NCBI GenBank assembly: GCA_012961845.1
Contig: DTYO01000016.1
Span: 1-7,711 of the forward strand
DNA length: 7,711 nucleotides
Reading direction: 5' to 3'
Origin: Thermodesulfobacteriaceae bacterium
GTDB lineage: Bacteria > Desulfobacterota > Dissulfuribacteria > Dissulfuribacterales > UBA3076
The translations under genes and the position numbers were made by a program. Under the pieces are notes generated by a model that saw nothing but the letters and a program-made list of their open reading frames with translations, did not search any database and had not been told where the DNA came from. Positions 6,661 to 7,711 of the stretch are shown here, in pieces (the first letter of the stretch is position 1; each line of letters opens with the position of its first letter).

Positions 6661-7568
6661 ATTTTTTTTTAATGGGTGGAACCGGCTTTATCGGTATCCC
6701 TCTTATAAGACACCTCATAAAAAAAGGACATAATGTCACAGCCCTAGCAAGGACCTCGCTCAAGGCTGAATATCTGCCGCCTGGAGCAAATGCCGTGACA
6801 GGGGACCCGCTCAAACCCGGCGCCTGGCAGAAATCTGCCGGAGATGCAGATGTTATCATAAACCTGGTCGGCAGACCAATTATGACAAGATGGACCAGAA
6901 CCGCCAAGAAGGAGATCCTGGACAGCCGCATCATATCCACAAGAATGGCGGTAAGGGCCATTCCCGATCGAAGAGCACACCGCATGACACTGATAAACGC
7001 CAATGCAGTGGGATACTATGAAGGTTCAGGGGACACCCTGATCACTGAAAAATCACCACCCGGAAAGGGTTTTCTTGCAGAGGTATGCCGGCACTGGCAG
7101 AAAGAGGCCGAGGTTGCCAATGCCATGGGGACAAGGACCATAATTGCCAGACTCGGGGCGGTACTCGGCCCGGAAGGCGGCATGCTTGCCCAGATGCTTC
7201 CCGTATTTCGCCTGGGCATAGGCGGCCGACTGGGGAGCGGCAGACAGTGGTTCTCATGGATACACATGCATGATCTCACGGCCTGCATGCTGTTTGTCGC
7301 GGAAAACACCAAAATGTCCGGAGTGATCAATATATGTTCACCCAATCCAGTGACCAACCGGGAACTTACCGGAACACTTGCAGACATTCTGAACAGACCG
7401 GCAATGCTCCCAGTACCTGCGCATGTCCTCAGGCTCATACTGGGTGGTTCAGCAGAAATCGCCCTCAGAGGTCAGAGAGTAATACCTGCAGTGCTTGAAA
7501 AAGCGGGGTTTGCCTTTTCTTTCCCCACCCTCAAAGAAGCCCTGGAGAGTTTGACAGGTGAATGGTAG
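6657..7568 (+). CDS. TIGR01777 family (YfcH-like) extended-SDR oxidoreductase/epimerase
   Basis: Predicted cytosolic NAD(P)-binding protein of the SDR39U1/YfcH group, whose substrate is not established. The 303 residues show the nucleotide-binding GGTGFIG (7-13), NANAVGYY (114-121, replacing the usual S-x-S-x-x-GYY), GFLAEVCRHW (138-147), GSGRQWFSWIHMHDL (193-207), PNPVTN (229-234) and GQRVIP (272-277) in the C-terminal domain (DUF1731-like). Length is normal. I chose the ATG at 6657, which overlaps the nagZ stop as ATGA and puts the glycine motif at the usual distance. An in-frame ATG at 6639 would add six residues but has no Shine-Dalgarno sequence. The gene is probably co-translated with nagZ. 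Its stop is only 22 bp before the right IS end, with a T-rich spacer and no hairpin. Confidence 0.93.
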   Translation: MNFFLMGGTGFIGIPLIRHLIKKGHNVTALARTSLKAEYLPPGANAVTGDPLKPGAWQKSAGDADVIINLVGRPIMTRWTRTAKKEILDSRIISTRMAVRAIPDRRAHRMTLINANAVGYYEGSGDTLITEKSPPGKGFLAEVCRHWQKEAEVANAMGTRTIIARLGAVLGPEGGMLAQMLPVFRLGIGGRLGSGRQWFSWIHMHDLTACMLFVAENTKMSGVINICSPNPVTNRELTGTLADILNRPAMLPVPAHVLRLILGGSAEIALRGQRVIPAVLEKAGFAFSFPTLKEALESLTGEW

Positions 7569-7590
7569 ACTTTGTTGATTTTTTTGATTT

Positions 7591-7690
7591 AAGTGACTCT
7601 ATACAACATTCAGCATAATGCTAGATATTATCTAGCAAAATCAGATTGTTATCCCCAATAAGGTCTTGCTATGAAAATGCCGGCCATATC
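7591..7690 (+). repeat. Right member of the ~100-bp inverted repeat (IS end: terminus, leader and transposase start)
   Basis: This is the inverted counterpart of 1-99. It starts with AAGTGACTCTATAC (7591-7604), which is probably the IS terminus, runs through the transposase leader and includes its first codons. The last 20 bases, which are coding, are identical to the left copy; the leader is where nearly all differences lie. Confidence 0.75.
7619..7637. promoter_or_regulatory. Perfect 9-bp-arm palindrome in the right transposase leader
   Basis: TGCTAGATA, one central T, then TATCTAGCA. It lies about 33 bp before the transposase ATG and could be an operator or a hairpin that limits transposase expression. 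The left copy has lost this symmetry. Confidence 0.4.
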
Positions 7691-7711
7691 TCTTCTGGAA
7701 TGGCAGAAGAA
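7671..7711 (+). CDS. IS1595-like transposase, N-terminal fragment (right copy, runs off window)
   Basis: Thirteen full codons are visible, reading MKMPAISLLEWQK. The SLLEWQK stretch near the N-terminus resembles IS1595-superfamily (ISXO2-like, DDE) transposases, which usually continue into a zinc-ribbon domain. The catalytic part is outside the window, so the family call is tentative. The ribosome-binding region, AATAAGG seven bases before the ATG, is weaker than in the left copy. The gene points out of the window. Confidence 0.6.
   Translation, partial: MKMPAISLLEWQK

Overview
This window looks like a chromosomal segment of a Gram-negative bacterium with about half G+C. A deltaproteobacterial (Desulfobacterota-type) source is my best guess. 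The reasons are a NtrC-type sigma-54 activator, a TolB-like exported protein, and UppP and NagZ sequences of Gram-negative type. This assignment is inference, because no rRNA or tRNA is present.

Layout. At each edge lies the first part of an IS1595-like transposase gene, reading out of the window, with about 80 bp of shared upstream sequence. The two ends form an inverted pair of about 100 bp (1-99 and 7591-7690) that match at about 87 of 100 positions. The roughly 7.5 kb between them therefore has the geometry of a composite transposon, although its contents look like ordinary chromosomal genes. On the + strand, 136-1575 encodes a receiver/AAA+/Fis-type response regulator. It is followed after 18 nt by 1594-3297, an exported protein with a TolB/FlgO-like N-terminal domain and a long disordered tail built from two copies of a three-motif unit. 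On the - strand, uppP (5341-4535) is followed after 7 nt by a membrane-anchored HtrA/Deg-like protein (4527-3385). This protein has lost the catalytic His (now Gln) and the catalytic Ser (now Ala). Divergent from uppP, on the + strand, nagZ (5644-6660) overlaps a TIGR01777/YfcH-family SDR gene (6657-7568) through an ATGA junction.

How the genes fit together. UppP recycles the undecaprenyl lipid carrier, NagZ works in muropeptide recycling, and the HtrA-like protein probably sits in the inner membrane facing the periplasm. The middle of the window is thus an envelope and cell-wall cluster. The regulator/exported-protein pair is a separate transcription unit. The convergent gap 3298-3384 holds a long-stem hairpin, and the divergent gap 5342-5643 should hold promoters for both flanking units.

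Most interesting points: the apparent HtrA pseudoprotease co-transcribed with uppP, the duplicated RPDxY / DNFISRWKLP / GWxSWIPGxG modules, the outward-facing inverted IS ends, and the His substitution in the sigma-54-contacting GAFTGA loop. I saw no CRISPR array, tRNA, rRNA or defence system.
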